Shown here: piece after piece, positions 21,510 through 34,224 of the stretch | Position numbering within the stretch: position 1 is the stretch's first letter | Layout: every line of letters begins with the position of its first letter | Source of the DNA: Gigaspora rosea | Lineage: Eukaryota; Glomeromycota; Glomeromycetes; Diversisporales; Gigasporaceae | Direction: 5' to 3' | Assembly (NCBI GenBank): GCA_003550325.1 | Contig: QKWP01000371.1 | Span: forward strand, 224,605 to 288,604 | DNA length: 64,000 nt | Position numbers and translations under genes: made by a program | Notes under the pieces: generated by a model | Databases searched by the model: none | Told to the model about the DNA's origin: nothing | What the model saw: the letters and a program-made list of their open reading frames with translations, nothing else

Positions 21510-24041
21510 TTACTTTTTTGAACATTTAGGTCTATAATGCCTGTATTCGCTACAATTTCCACATTGATTTTGACGTTTGGCTGGCTTTAATTCTTCTGAT
21601 CGCTTGATTCGTCTAGAACTTTTTGGAAGTCCTTTCGCCTTACGTTTTTTGGGGTTTTGAAGAGGTATTTCAGCTAATGAATTACTTTCTTCGCATATTT
21701 CATTATCATCTAAGCTATTACTACATGTCTCATCGTTATCATCATTGGCCGGGCTATTCACTAAATCATCTTCCTGTATCTCAGTTAATAAATTTTGTAA
21801 TTTTTCAAGGACATCTTGTCTATGAAATTGAACTGCTTTTTGCGTAAGATTTCGTGCAATTCCCCATAATTCTCCATATAACTTTCGCTCATTAATATTT
21901 TCCTTTCTTTCGTCCCGGAGATCAGTCATAGGTGTAAACAATCTATTTATATTAGATTTGGCGAATCCTGTAAGTTGATCTTGAAAATAATTTTTACTAA
22001 ATCGTGCAGCAACACAATAAGGCTCTTCTTGTAAATCACTATGAATATTTTTGTACCACCTTTTATGAATATATGTAATATGGAATACAGCTATATGACT
22101 ACATAACATCACTTGAAAAAAGTGACGGCAAATTATCCCACGATTTACAAGCCCCAAGCAAGAGCATACATAAGTCTTATCAGAAAGAAGAACAACAAAA
22201 TGACAGAATGTCGAAGTGTAATTACACGAATAGCCCAGATTTCCTTTATTTCATTAATGTCTATATTTTCTAATATATAATTGATGGAAATCTGCATAAT
22301 ATCTTCATCATCTTCGACGAACAAGGTATCATCTGATTCGGGCTTAATATCATAATAAGGTTTGTAAGTCTAGTATCATTTGCAATACTTTTAAAAAATA
22401 TATATACAGTACTACATACCTCCTGATATTTAATCATTTCATCCTTTGTAATAGCAGATGCATGATAATTTAGACAACTTTTAATTTCAACACGTTGTAT
22501 TTTTTGCATTTCTGGTGTAATAAACTGGCTCAAAGCCTTATCAAGTTCAGGAAACAAGGTTTGCGGCAATGTAGTGGTGGAAGATGTTAATGGAATTTGT
22601 GTTTTCCAATAAGCATATTTTGCTTTTTTACTCTCTTATTCTATACTTGCTTCCAAAACTTCAGCAAGTTCGAGAAGACCAATATTAGAGTTTAAAATTA
22701 ATCTTTTAACTTGAGCATTGTAACTCTCAACGCGAGAGGTTGTTTGTATGCCAGCAGTAAAGATCTTTGCTGTGTATGCACGTGCCCATGCTCTTTTTGA
22801 AGAATATAATGTTTGCAAATACTTTACTACCCTAGGCTCATTATATTTTTCAACTAATTGCGACCATCTTTGCTCAAAAATTTCAGGAACAAGCGAATTT
22901 CTGGCTATATAAAAATTTTTAACAAACTCCTGATACTGATGACCCAACTTAGCTTCAAGGTTTCGAGGAAGATTTTGCGAAATATGAAAAATGCAATGCA
23001 TAGCATATGATTGTTTGTATTCTTCAGATATTGCAAGGTCCAATGCTGGATCGGCATCGGTCATAATAACAGTGGGCACACAACCACTTGTAGCTTGTTT
23101 TGTCTGATGCAAAACCCATCGATATGAATCTGCAGATTCATCATTCAGAAGCGCACATCCAACTAGTCGAGAAGACCCATGATTATCGACACATAAAAAA
23201 AGTGAGAGGGCCAAGTCATATCTGTTTGTTTTTGCAGTATTATCGTTTAATATAATTTCACTAAACTCTATCCAAAGGATAATCTGATCGGGAGACATCC
23301 AAAATAGTTTTTGAAGGCTATGTGATTCTCGGTCCCACTCAACTGCAACATACCATCGAGGGTCTTCATTTTTTTTTTTTACTAATTCTTCGTACAATGA
23401 TGAAGCATCATTTGATATCTCCTTTCGTTTCTCACTATAATATTTTGCCGTTGCTTTATGAATTTCTGAAAGATAGAATTCATGATCAGGAAATTCCTTC
23501 TGTAAAGCTCTTTGAATTTGTAACGGCTTTAGTTTAACGGCATTTACATAAAATTCTATTCGCTCATACATTTCTTGAGTAAGTTCACTATCACTAAAAA
23601 ATTTTGTTCTAAAAGGAGACAGGCTATGGTTATGATTATTATCTAAAGTGGTAAGATAGACATTTCCATTAGGATTGTTCTTCTGTGGTTGTGATAAATT
23701 TACATGCCACGGACATTTGATATATTTTGTACTTGTTTCTTTAGTTAATTGTGTGTTTCTAGGTTTATATTTACCGCTGTGCTCACATAACATTGTTCTT
23801 TTTCGTATAGCCCCATTAGAAGTTTTCTCAACGCGCCCTTCTCTTAGTTTAAACCCTTCATGTTGAGAATATAGGGTTAACGTATCAAACGCTTCTTCCC
23901 AATCTTGAAATATCATTCCTTCAAATAGTTTTTTTTTAGAACAGCCCAATCCGATATCCTCTTTTTTTGAACAGCAATTACAGAATCGCACATTATCGGC
24001 TCACCAGACTCAAGATCGTATGTATTCTCATTATGCATCAT
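21510..24041 (-). pseudogene. FAR1/MULE-type transposase with SWIM finger, disrupted
   Basis: Transposase of a Mutator-like element. The probable start is ATG 24041 (MMHNENTYDLESGE), with a one-base slip in the A7 run near 23970 leading into the long frame that ends at 22636. Domains: FAR1-type zinc region (EEAFDTLTLYSQHEGFKL, later KCPWHV and HNHSLS), then the MULE catalytic core with Asp in IILNDNTAKTNRYDLAL, Asp in VIMTDADPAL, the HCIFHISQNL block and Glu in SRVESYN. A TAA at about 22619 interrupts it. A roughly 50-bp intron (near 22421-22372, GTATGT...ACTAG) and a one-base frameshift near 22195 precede the SWIM finger CSCLGLVNRGIICRH (about 22175-22130). The tail is acidic, then basic, ending in a zinc-knuckle-like CGNCSEYRHYRPKC. 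Terminal repeats were not found. Confidence 0.85.
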
Positions 24042-25113
24042 CTATTTTTGGATTAAGATTATAGCAAAAAATACGTAAGTATAGAGAGTAAATTACAACA
24101 GCTATCGTTACATACTATTTAAACTAAAAGTTCCAAATATTACCTTCTTTGCTTATGTAATTTGCTTTAAAACCCACGTTGCTTTGTAACTATACTTGCT
24201 AGATAGTTTTTCGTCACTGCTCTTTTGTTACTGATTTTTGTTGCTGATTTTTGTTGCTGTATTACTTTATTGCAAAAAGGAACTTTATTTTTGTTGCTAG
24301 GTTCGTAGAGAAACAGATTATTTCATTGCCAGGATTGTCTAAATTTACTTAAGCGATGTTATAAAGAATGTTGTAATGTATTTATTAATGTTTTTTTTGT
24401 TAAAGCCGAATTGATTTATTGAAATTTAAAGATTCTCTATTATACCTTTTATTCGTTTGTAATCGCTACAAGGTTTGTTTACTAAATAAGAAAGTGCTAA
24501 GATAAACGTAAAAAGGTAAAAAATATGAAAAATACCGGTTTTGAAATGGGGTCGTTTTACTAAATAAAAGCAAGATATAAAGATAAGGAAAAAAAAAAAA
24601 TATAAAGAATGAATTTGTTGGGGCACAAGAGTTACGTGATACCTGTAAATAGTCGTTAGATCATGAGATTCTGCTGCGCGTGCTGCAAACTGAGATTCGG
24701 CGATCATACAAAATCCGAGGGGATGCATAATCATGCAGGTGCACGAAAAACATTTTCCCAAAAAAAATAAATAAAAAAAATTAAAAAAAACAAACAAAAA
24801 AAACAAACAAAAACAAAAAAAACAAACGAAAACAAAAAAAACAAACGAAAACAAAAAATGAAAAACAAAAGTGAAAAAACAAAATAGAAGATCTAATTAT
24901 AAACAAAAGATCTAATCTGATCTTGTAGTACAGAATTTGAACTTCATCGAACTATTTCGAACTATTTCGAAAAATTAGTCCAATGCGCGATCCAGGTTAC
25001 AGATCTATTGATCTAGCTTGTTTTCTGGTCCTAAAATATTTCGAAATGGTTCAAATATTTATGTAAGAAATTTAGCATAAATTTACAATTTCTTAAAGTT
25101 CATAAAAAAATTG
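24042..25113. other. Gene-free stretch with an (AAAAC)n tract
   Basis: 24240-24300 repeats TGATTTTTGTTGC. 24778-24860 is an AAACAAACAAAA microsatellite. 24640-24760 is a less AT-rich patch (around GCTGCGCGTGCTGC) that I cannot identify. It does not fold as a tRNA by eye. Confidence 0.45.
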
Positions 25114-25346
25114 TGCATAAACTTTCGCAAGTTTTTACAATATATAAGAAAATCGTAAACTTACGTAAAAGATTTAGTGTAAAACTATGCAAGTTTTACA
25201 GTACATAAGAAAATCGTAAATTTACATAAATTTTTACGTAAATTTATGATTTTCTTATACATTGTAAGACTTATGTAGTATTACGCTAAATTTACGTAAA
25301 TTTACGATTTTCTTACATACCGTAAAAACTTGCGCAAGTTTACGCA
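25114..25346. mobile_element. Long-arm inverted-repeat MITE
   Basis: Arms of about 80 bp: TGCATAAACTTTCGCAAG.TTT...AAGAAAATCGTAAA on the left mirrors TTTACGATTTTCTTA...AACTTGCGCAAGTTTACGCA on the right, with extra internal copies of the AAGAAAATCGTAAA word. Confidence 0.75.
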
Positions 25347-25365
25347 TATATATTTTTGCTGATGG

Positions 25366-25455
25366 TGGAAACATTGAATAAAGTGAAATATTGAATAAAG
25401 TGAAAATGCCGAATAAAGTGGAAAGTCAAATAAAGTGGAAACATCAAATAAAATA
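25366..25455 (+). repeat. 17-18-bp minisatellite, five units
   Basis: GGAAACATTGAATAAAGT-like units, degenerate, directly next to the preceding MITE. Confidence 0.8.
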
Positions 25456-26540
25456 GTATAAAAAACAGTAGAGTTTTTTTTTAAGTTTTTTTTTATATTT
25501 TATACTATGATATATAGCAGATTATGCATCAAATGAGCTTAATATTTTTTTATCTTTTTTTTTTTTACTGTGAGTACCCATGGGCTTTAAGGGCCAGGAT
25601 GGGTATCAATTTTGGGTCCTAGAGTAAGGGTAAGAGCTTGGAGATTAAGCCCATTAATAAATGAATAGAGTAGGGCTAGGATATTATTACTATTTAGCTC
25701 TACTCGGCCTATGTAAAGGCCTAATATTTGCTTTTTTAAAAATTGTTTATTTTTCTAAAATTTGTATAAAAAATCACTTTTTATACTCTAACAAAAAAAA
25801 TTTTTGTAATTTTACTATATATTTTGCTAACATTAAGCTCTAAAAAAACTCTAACCTTAATTTAAACAAACTTGAAGTTTTTTAAACATAGTTACATACA
25901 TTATCAAATTATATATACGTAATTTTACGTAAGATATTACAGGCCATAATATTATGAAAATCTTACGATTGATGTGGTATATTATATAATATATTACATT
26001 ATATTACAGTAATATTACGGTTATTATTAGTGAATTGACTTAACAAAAAAATCGTTAATCGATAATTGATTAAAAAAAATTTTTAATAATCGATCAAAAA
26101 TCAATTATGTATTTTAATCGAGTATAATCAATTAAGCATATAATTTATAAGCTCGAGCATATATAATGATCAATTATTGGGTCAATCATTGATCAATTAT
26201 CAAATTACCAGTAAAATGTAATCTTTATAAGCATCTTATTTCACAATTAGACGTCTCTGCTTTATTTTAGTTATTTATATTTATTTTATAACAGATAACT
26301 TAACTGTTGTCAGTATTGAATACATTATTTATTTCACATTTATTTATTTATTTTTGTTTCTTTTGACGGCCTTGCTAGAGCCTAACTAGTTTATTAATCC
26401 TGTAATAGTTTACAACTATAAACTAATTAATTTTCTAACTAATATATAGGTTTAATATCATTCAGCTATTTTTATGAGCGCCCAAATGCAACCTGTTATA
26501 CTATAATTCTAGGAGAATAGAGTCTCAACATCAGTGCTGC
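25456..26540. other. Gene-free AT-rich stretch
   Basis: No gene. 26045-26220 is dense in ATCGAT/TCGATTA and AATTGATT words and resembles 29555-29680. Confidence 0.4.
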
Positions 26541-27740
26541 CAAGTTTAGGATTTTTCTTCAAATTCCTCCTACCTAGCATAATGGTAGGGTCAGATAATA
26601 GTATCATGTACTACTATCTGTATAATACCACTTAAGAAAAATAAGATACAAAAGAAATAAAGATATATAAAAAAAAAAGGGGAAAAATAACTTTGAACCT
26701 AAACGAAAGACCAAAAACAACAAAATAAAAAGAAACAGATAATAGATAAAAGAAATGAAGAAAAGGCCTATACAAAAGGCAGAACTGACTAATCCTATCT
26801 AAAAAAACGAGAAAAAAGAAAAAAAAAACAGCTACTAATACTAATACTCATACTAATACTAATACTGCTAGTAATAAAAATTATAATACTGCATAGCAAA
26901 ATCTGCCTAAGTATTATGTACATAAAAGAGAAAAAAGAAAAACTACACCTAAAAGAATGTTTTAGAAAGAAATTTCATCTCAAATTTTTCACCAAATTAT
27001 TTCACGTGTCATTCACTGTTTATTTTGCAAAATTTAAAATTTCACTTGTAACTTGATTGACTTGATTCTGATTAAATAGGCGTATTCCCAATTTGGAAGA
27101 AGTAAACACTGCTGATTTTGTGGTGAAAGTAAACCAAATTGCCCACTTTTTGGCGAAATTTCGAAAAAATCAAAAAGAAATAGCGGAGGTACTAAAACTT
27201 GTAAAGAGTATAAGTTTTATGTTTTGTAGAATAGTACAGTAGTATAGATAACCAAAAAGGGTGACAATTAATTAATTGACAATTACTTTACTGATATAAC
27301 ATTTCACTAACAATTATTCACCGACAAGTTCATTATACCAGCAGTTTATTTTACCGAAGCTCATTTCACTGACAAAGTAATTCTGGTCATTTTCGTTAGG
27401 GTCAAGGTAAAATTAGGTAGAATTAGGGCTAAAGTTAGAGTGCTTTTTGAAAAAAAACTTGTCAGTGAAATAAACTTCGGTGAAACAAACTGTCGGTAAA
27501 ATGAACTTGTTGATGAATATTTGTTAGTAAAATGTTATTTCGGTAAAGTGATTGTTGACAAAATAATACAAACCCAACCAAAAGTATATTTTTGTTTAGA
27601 CTTTCATATCTTTTGACAAAAAACTCCAGGATTTTAGCTCTACTACGTTTTTAATAGCAACAAAGTTTTCTACCCAGAGAACCAAACCCACAAGGAAAAA
27701 TCTTTTTTAGCTTTATTTCAGTCATTTCATATTTATTTTA
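26541..27740 (+). repeat. Dispersed repeat R1, copy 2, interrupted by a MITE
   Basis: Matches the reverse strand of 32562-33392 block by block (CCACTTTTTGGCGAAATTTC, GGTACTAAAACTTGTAAA, TTTTGACAAAAAACTCCAGG, then CAAACCCACAAGGAAAAATC). The 317-bp insert at 27259-27575 is absent from the other copy. Confidence 0.8.
27259..27575. mobile_element. MULE-like MITE with long arms and 9-bp duplication
   Basis: About 100-bp inverted arms (GGGTGACAATTAATT.. and ..GTTGACAAA...AACCC) with repeated TTTCACTGACAA and ACCGA words. Flanks AACCAAAAA (27250-27258) and AACCAAAAG (27576-27584) match 8 of 9. The empty site survives in R1 copy 3 at about 32735-32748. The loop contains GTTAGGG/ATTAGGG words. Confidence 0.88.
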
Positions 27741-27797
27741 TATCTAATATCAAATATTTATTTTGTACTTATTTTATATTTATTTTATATCGGCGTT

Positions 27798-28119
27798 GTT
27801 AAATCATGCCACTGGTGTTCAATGCCACTATAATTTTTATTATGAGCTGCAGTATAATATAAAAATTAGGTATAACACAAATTTTTGGATATTTTTTAAA
27901 AATTACTATAACGCAAAAATTAGTTTATAAAATCATCTTTGAGATTCTAACAAAAAAAATTCCTCGTAAAATTTTGGTATAATCTATGTTTCTGATCTCA
28001 TTCACAGGCCTTAACCCTAACCCTAATATTAATCAAAATATAGTTTTTGTTTTTATTTTGATTTGCATGTTATATGAATTTCATATTACTGGTGTTGAAC
28101 ACCACAGGTGCGATATAAC
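27798..28119. mobile_element. MITE family M2, copy A
   Basis: Ends GTTAAATCATGCCACTGGTG ... then inverse GGTGTTGAACACC..GGTGCGATATAAC. The core holds CCTTAACCCTAACCCTAA. Same structure as 29989-30327. Confidence 0.75.
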
Positions 28120-29680
28120 ATTTCTGTTTCATATTTATTTCATATTAATTTCATATTTATTTATATAATGCGCAAAACCATTTTTAAAATACTATATCTT
28201 ATCACAAATATCATTAATATAGTAATAAATATCTGCCCGAATCTAATATTAATTTAAATGCTAACTTACATTGTAACTTAACCCTAGCCTCCAACTAGAC
28301 CCGCATAACTATCAAAACATGATCCTAACTCTTATGCACTACTATCTAACCTTAACCATGTTATTAAGCCTGCTAGTAGCCTGCTCTAATGTTATAATTC
28401 TATTTTAATACTTAATATAAATCTATCCATAACCCTAATATAAACCTACTGCTACCGTAATCTGTTTGTTATTTTATACACTGCCAATAACCTATAACAT
28501 TAGCAAAAGAAGACAAACACATGCCAAATATCTGATACTGTTGAAATACGGCATGAAACAATACCAATACAATATGGTACACAGAACTAACACAATGCGA
28601 ACTAGTAATACAACATAACAGTAAACCAACGAACTGCAACATGACATGATAATGTGATACAACACTATACTAACGAATGCAATATGAACAGTACCAGAAA
28701 GTAACATAGAACCAGGACCCTGAAGAACTCTAATACAACTTAGATAATTTTAAAAAAAGAAATTTTACATAGAAATTCATCAAACGTTGTATTTTCATAT
28801 AGTAAATTTTCAAATTTTGCTCTATTTTATATCTATTTGGCTAAAATATTGCTAAAATTATACAAACTCAGATCTGAGTTGTATCAGAGTTTTTCGGGGT
28901 CCTATAGAACCCAGTAAAGTGATGAAAAAAGTGCTAACAAACAACAACGATAATACAATATACAGTATATAAAAAAAAAAGTTTGTAAGCAAAAAGAAAA
29001 AATAAAAAATAAAGTATAGCACAAGCAATAAAAAAAAAAGGAGCATACAATCAACTTTTTCTATACCAAATTTTCAGTTCTGGCCAAAAAAAAAGTTCGT
29101 TATATAGAATTACTATGTTTTCTTAAGAGCCATAGCTTTTGTTATACCGAACTAATATTAAAATAAGAGACCTTGAGTTCATTATATTCAAGTTCATTAT
29201 AAAAAAGTTCATTATATCAAAGATCTATATATTGGATATAGATATTGATCTGTATAACTGGTGATTTCCTTTAGTTTTTTTTCAAAAAAAAATAAAAAAA
29301 ATTAAAAATGAAAATACAATAAAACAAAAATATAATTATCATTACATACCTTTAAAGTCATTTAGATCATAGCGCAAAAGTAAATTTTAGCATTAGCTAA
29401 CAACATATATTTAATAGTATTATTAGTTATCAATTATTAGTTATGGAAGATTCTATATGTGTTCGATTTCTATTTGTGTAATGCATATTATACGAAAAAT
29501 ATTTACTACCAACTCTACTCTTAAAAATATTTTGCCCAATCAAATATATACTTATTTGATCGATTAGTATAATTGATTATTAATTGACTTATTGTTGCTC
29601 GAGCATATTAATTGGTACTCGATTATTGATCTAGGTCGATCAATAATCGAGTATCATATAACCGAGTCAATTCACTAGTT
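28120..29680. other. Gene-free stretch
   Basis: No gene. 28540-28720 is a cryptic ACAATACCAATACAATATG-like repeat. 29150-29230 repeats AGTTCATTATA four times. Confidence 0.45.
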
Positions 29681-29689
29681 ATTATTGCA

Positions 29690-29975
29690 AAATATTGCGA
29701 AATAGACCAAATAAAAAAATGCAAATTACCCCTTACAGGGGTCGCATACTCATACAGATCAATAAACTAATGCATGCAGGAGGCAATATTTTGATATTTT
29801 CATATTGTTTTGCAATATTTGGCAAATTTTCGCAAATTTTTAAAATTTTTAAAAAATAAATAAATGATAATACATATTTACACTATCATGCTTTTTTACA
29901 AGTTTTAGTATTATTTCGCAAAGTTTTGCAATTTAATATAAAATTTTATATTTTTTTATTTATTATTATTATATT
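29690..29975 (+). repeat. Dispersed repeat, partner of 15640-15970
   Basis: See the partner; blocks run in the same order and direction with roughly one difference per ten bases by eye. Confidence 0.7.
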
Positions 29976-29988
29976 ATATTTCGATTTT

Positions 29989-30327
29989 ACTAAATCACAC
30001 CACTTGTGCTCAACACTACAATGATCTTCACCAATCAAATTTTTTAAATGCAGTGTAATGTAAAAATCAGGTGTAATATAAAATTTTTGTTGTTTTACTA
30101 ATTTTTTAAAAAATACCTTCAAACTCAAAATTTTATTTATGAAACCACTTTTTTTTAAAAAAAAAACCCCCCTTGTGAAATTTTACTATATACTATGCCT
30201 CACCCTAACCCTAACTATTAACTCTTATTCAACAATTATCAACTTTAACTTTTGTTTATTTTTTTTTTAATACTAATCTTTACATTACACTGCATACTGG
30301 TGTTGAACACCAGTGGTTTGATTTAGT
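29989..30327. mobile_element. MITE family M2, copy B
   Basis: Ends ACTAAATCACACCACTTGTG ... CACCAGTGGTTTGATTTAGT. The core contains CTCACCCTAACCCTAAC. About 339 bp, non-coding. Confidence 0.8.
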
Positions 30328-30379
30328 CCTACTGTTATATTTTACATTTATTAAATATACATTTTTAATTAATATTACT

Positions 30380-31011
30380 TATGGTCCGGTACAAAAAGGT
30401 TCATACCTCAAATAGTTATTAGTAAACTTTTTTTTTTACAAAATAATTTTTAATATTTTTAATTTATTAAAAGTGACTAGTATTCGGATTATTAAAAATA
30501 TAAAATTTTTAATAACTTTTTTGATAAAAGAAAAAGTTTTATTTATGCTAACTTTCTTAAAAAATCAATTGTAAAATTTACTATATAAATTTAATAGTAA
30601 TTTTTATATATTTTATATAGTAAAAAAAATATAATTACTTGACTTTAATGACCAATTTTTTAACAACTAGTGATCCAATTTTGCCCAAATTTTAACTATA
30701 TGTTTATTATATGCACACTAATGCACTTGCGTAATACAAACTTATAAAACTTCATACTTTTTGCGAAAATAGTTAAAATAGATTTTTTCCTAAAAAAACT
30801 TTTTTTTTTTTACTCAATTCAAAAAGTTATATATAATAAATTGTTAAAATAAAACTATATTATTATAATAAAAATTATACAAAAAGATAAATTATAATCT
30901 ACTTTATTTTATATAAAAAAATTAGAAACATTTAATTATAATTTATTAAGCTATTTAAGTACAAAAATTAAATTCATTTTTGAGATATGAACCTTTTCGC
31001 ACTAGACCATA
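30380..31011. mobile_element. Inverted-repeat element, 33-bp ends
   Basis: TATGGTCCGGTACAAAAAGG... on the left pairs with ...CCTTTTCGCACTAGACCATA on the right, with about 4 mismatches in 33. The AT-rich interior has no frame. The TA-rich ends suggest a Tc1/mariner-type element (inference). Confidence 0.75.
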
Positions 31012-31028
31012 GACCATACTTTATTATA

Positions 31029-31369
31029 CAATCAACCCTCCATAAATGCAACTCGTAGAGACAAGCCTACAACGTGCATTTAGGGAAGTTTGCATTTAGA
31101 GAGAGCCAATTAAATTGCAGCTTTAAAAATTAGATCATCAAGTTTGTGTAACTTCCACCAAAACTGTATAACCTATCTTAAATACTAAAATTTGATTGAC
31201 TATGTGCATTTAGTGAGGTTAGTGTAATATAAAATATTATTCAAGTGAATGTGCATTTACTGAATATAGAACATGCATTTAGCACTAATAACATCTTATG
31301 GAATAGAAAAAAATGGGCATTTAGGGAGGTATTGCATTTATGAAGGTTGTATTTATAGAGGACCGACTA
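31029..31369. mobile_element. Degenerate TA-flanked MITE with GCATTTAG repeats
   Basis: The left end CAATCAACCCTCCATAAATG and the inverse of the right end (TAGTCGGTCCTCTATAAATA) are similar. TA flanks both. The interior repeats TGCATTTAG about eight times. Confidence 0.65.
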
Positions 31370-31389
31370 TATATTGCATTATTATATAG

Positions 31390-31690
31390 TATTATTTTTA
31401 CATTATTACAAATATTTTAACCTACTTTTGCACTTAATCGTATCTAATTCTATTACTATACACAAAAAACTAGCTCTATATACTTATTTTCAGCTATTAT
31501 CTTCACTTCTTAGTTTTCTAGCATCTTTGCTTTGACTACTTCTTTTGTTTTGGCTATAACCTTTGTTTTGCTCTTTTTTCTGAATACTTCAAAGTGAAAA
31601 AAATAAAAAAAAACCATTTCTTAGCTACTTTAAATGTGCCCAGATGTGATCTGTTATACTAGTATACTAGTAAACTAGAGGACTATCAGC
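31390..31690 (+). repeat. Dispersed repeat, partner of 17180-17345
   Basis: Same ordered blocks as 17180-17345, then TGATCTGTTATACTA, which also resembles 26490-26505. Confidence 0.65.
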
Positions 31691-32561
31691 TTTATTAAGA
31701 ACTAAACCAAAATGGCTATAAGCTATTATTTATTATATTAATTATTGCTATTTTTAATTCTTTTTTTTTTCTTTTTTGAAATTCTTTTTTTCATACTATT
31801 AGTTTGTTTGAATTTATTTCCAAATATCATGATCTATTTTTTTTCAGCTTCGCTAAGCTTACTACCATTCTTGTTTTTTTAAAATACCAAATAACTTTCT
31901 ATTGATTGACCAATTTGTATCTTTCAATTCATATAAAATTGTAAAACTCATTATTTATAATATATAATAGGATCTTCAAACTTTGGTTCTATCTAAAATA
32001 CTTGTTATAATAACCTTATATCTCTCTTCAATTTTTGCTAAAAGAAGTTAAGTTTTCTTAATACACCCTTCTTTGCTCTTAACTTGTCCATACAACTTAT
32101 ATTCAAAACTATCTTCTCGAATTGGTTTCAAGAGACTTGGGCTCTACTCTTATTTGAAAGCTTAAGCCATACTATTTTTGCTACTATCAACTTGATACTT
32201 TGTTATAAAAATTCAAAGTGATTACAAATTAGTCAATTAGCCAAACTTAATCTAATTGGTTTATATAATTAAATTATTAATCTATTATATATTTTATTTT
32301 GATTAGTTAAACTATTTAACCAATTTGACTAGTATATATTCTTTGACTAGGCTAGTCAAATTGATCAAATTGGTCAGGACATGCTTAACTATTTGACTGG
32401 TCTGTGGCAATTCTAATATATTTATAGGCTTTACTAATTTAAAAAAATAAAATTAACACAACTTTTTCTGATGTTTCTCTGGGCCAAAACTTTTCATAAA
32501 CGCCAACCTACGAAAATTTTGTAGTTAGTATTTTTATACATAACAAAAACTTTATCTAGAA

Positions 32562-33392
32562 GCAATTTGGATACAGGACTTCAGATTGCATATGAGATGA
32601 CTGAAATAGAGCTGAAAAAGATTTTTCCTTGTGGGTTTGGTTCTCCGGGTGGAAGACTTCGTTGCTATGAAAAATGTAGTAGGGCTAAAACCCTGGAGTT
32701 TTTTGTCAAAAGATGTGGAAGTTTAAACAGAAACATACTTTTGGTTATCAATACTATTCTACAAAACGTAAAACTTACGCTTTTTACAAGTTTTAGTACC
32801 CTCGATATTTTTTTTTGGTTTTTTTTTCGAAATTTTCGCCAAAAAGTGAAAAATCCAACTTACCCTTTCCAAAAGATCGACAATGTTTACTCTTCCCAAT
32901 TTAGAAATGTGCCTACTGAATCCGAGCCTGGTTATGAGCAAGTTTCAATGCCTGCAAAATAAACAATGAATGATACATGAGGACAATCTGGTAAAGAATA
33001 TTAGAAAAAAATTTTTTTTTTCTAGAAGTTTTTTTTAGGCGTAGTTTTTTTCTTTTCTTTTTTCTTTTCTTTCTTTGATGTACGTATAATACTTTGACAG
33101 ATGTGGTTTCGTGCAGTATTATATAATTTTTATCTACTTTTTCTTTTGCCCTTTGTGGCTTTTTATGTTTCTTTTGTTAGTTTATGTCATTAGCATAGAA
33201 ATTTTCTTCATTTCTTTCATTTTTTATTATTTTGTTATTTTTGGTTTTTTATTTAGGTTTTGTAGTTACTTCCCCTTTTTTTTATCTCCTTTTGGTTCTC
33301 ATTTTATTTGTTTTTTTTCTTGAATGATACTAGGTAAGAGGGATTTTAAAGAAAAATTCTCTGTCGCTCTTTGACATGGACTAACAAAGTTT
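32562..33392 (-). repeat. Dispersed repeat R1, copy 3 (empty MITE site)
   Basis: Reverse-strand copy of R1. It is uninterrupted at the point (about 32735-32748) where copy 2 carries a MITE. A 131-codon plus-strand frame at 32567-32962 is not kept in the other copies. Confidence 0.8.
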
Positions 33393-34224
33393 ATATCTAC
33401 TTTATTCGTAAGGTTATACTTGCTGCCCGAATCCCAAACTATTATAGTTTGTCAGGCCCAAACTCAGGATAAATTAATCTTTTAAAAACTTTACTAATAA
33501 TTTTTATTTTAAACAAATTAAAAATATTCTTATAGATACAGAATATATTTATTAAATATCAACACCATTTTTTTCATTTAATTATTTATAAATAGCAATT
33601 GTTTTTTTGAGGTTTGGAATTTGTACCAATTTTTGCAGCAAGTATACGTAAGATGGTGCAACTAGTCGCATATAGGTGCTTTCGAATTAACCGCATGATG
33701 TCAAATTTTAGTTTTAAGTATAATGTATTAACAGGCTATAAATAGTACTCAATACTGCTTTAATAAAATATCGGCAAGACGTGTCAAAGAGTAAAAAAAA
33801 AAATAAAATTAATATATTGTTAAAAAAAATTTAATACTAAAATTTTTTACAAATTAATGATTTTTAAAAAATTTACTAATAAATTTAAATCAAATCAAAT
33901 TTAATTAGTAATTCAAATATAAAATAGAAGAGAATTGCTAATTTTAACCAGGGGAAATTTTCCTGTTATACAAGCCCAAATCGACCAATAAAATTATAAA
34001 AACAATTTTTATTTATATTACATAACAATATATATTTATTTCTTATTTATTTATATAAGTTTCTAAATGTATTAATCAAATACTAGCCTAACCCTATTCC
34101 CACACTACCTTTACCCTAACCATAACCCCATCCCTTTTATCTAGTCTACCTAATCCCGCATTACCCTTACCCTAGCCTAACCCTAATCCTGCACTACCCT
34201 TACTCTAACTATAAATAATCCCAA
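33393..34224. other. Gene-free stretch with degenerate telomere-like text
   Basis: 34080-34224 is a C-rich series of variants such as CCTAACCCTA, TACCCTTACCCTA and CCTAACCCTAATCC. It is diluted TAACCC sequence, not an intact telomere. Confidence 0.5.

Noticed and set aside
24426-24854. 142-codon minus-strand frame
   Set aside because: The N-terminal half is the translation of an AAAAC microsatellite; the remainder has no recognisable domain.
25565-25720. Similarity between 15110-15260 and 25565-25720 (GGTACC/TAGGGCT-rich text)
   Set aside because: The wording is similar but block order could not be followed convincingly by eye; needs an alignment.
32567-32962. 131-codon plus-strand frame
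   Set aside because: It lies on the reverse of repeat R1 and is not open in the other two R1 copies.
33111-33323. 70-codon hydrophobic frame that could be a membrane peptide
   Set aside because: It is formed by poly-T sequence within R1; Phe-rich with no other support.
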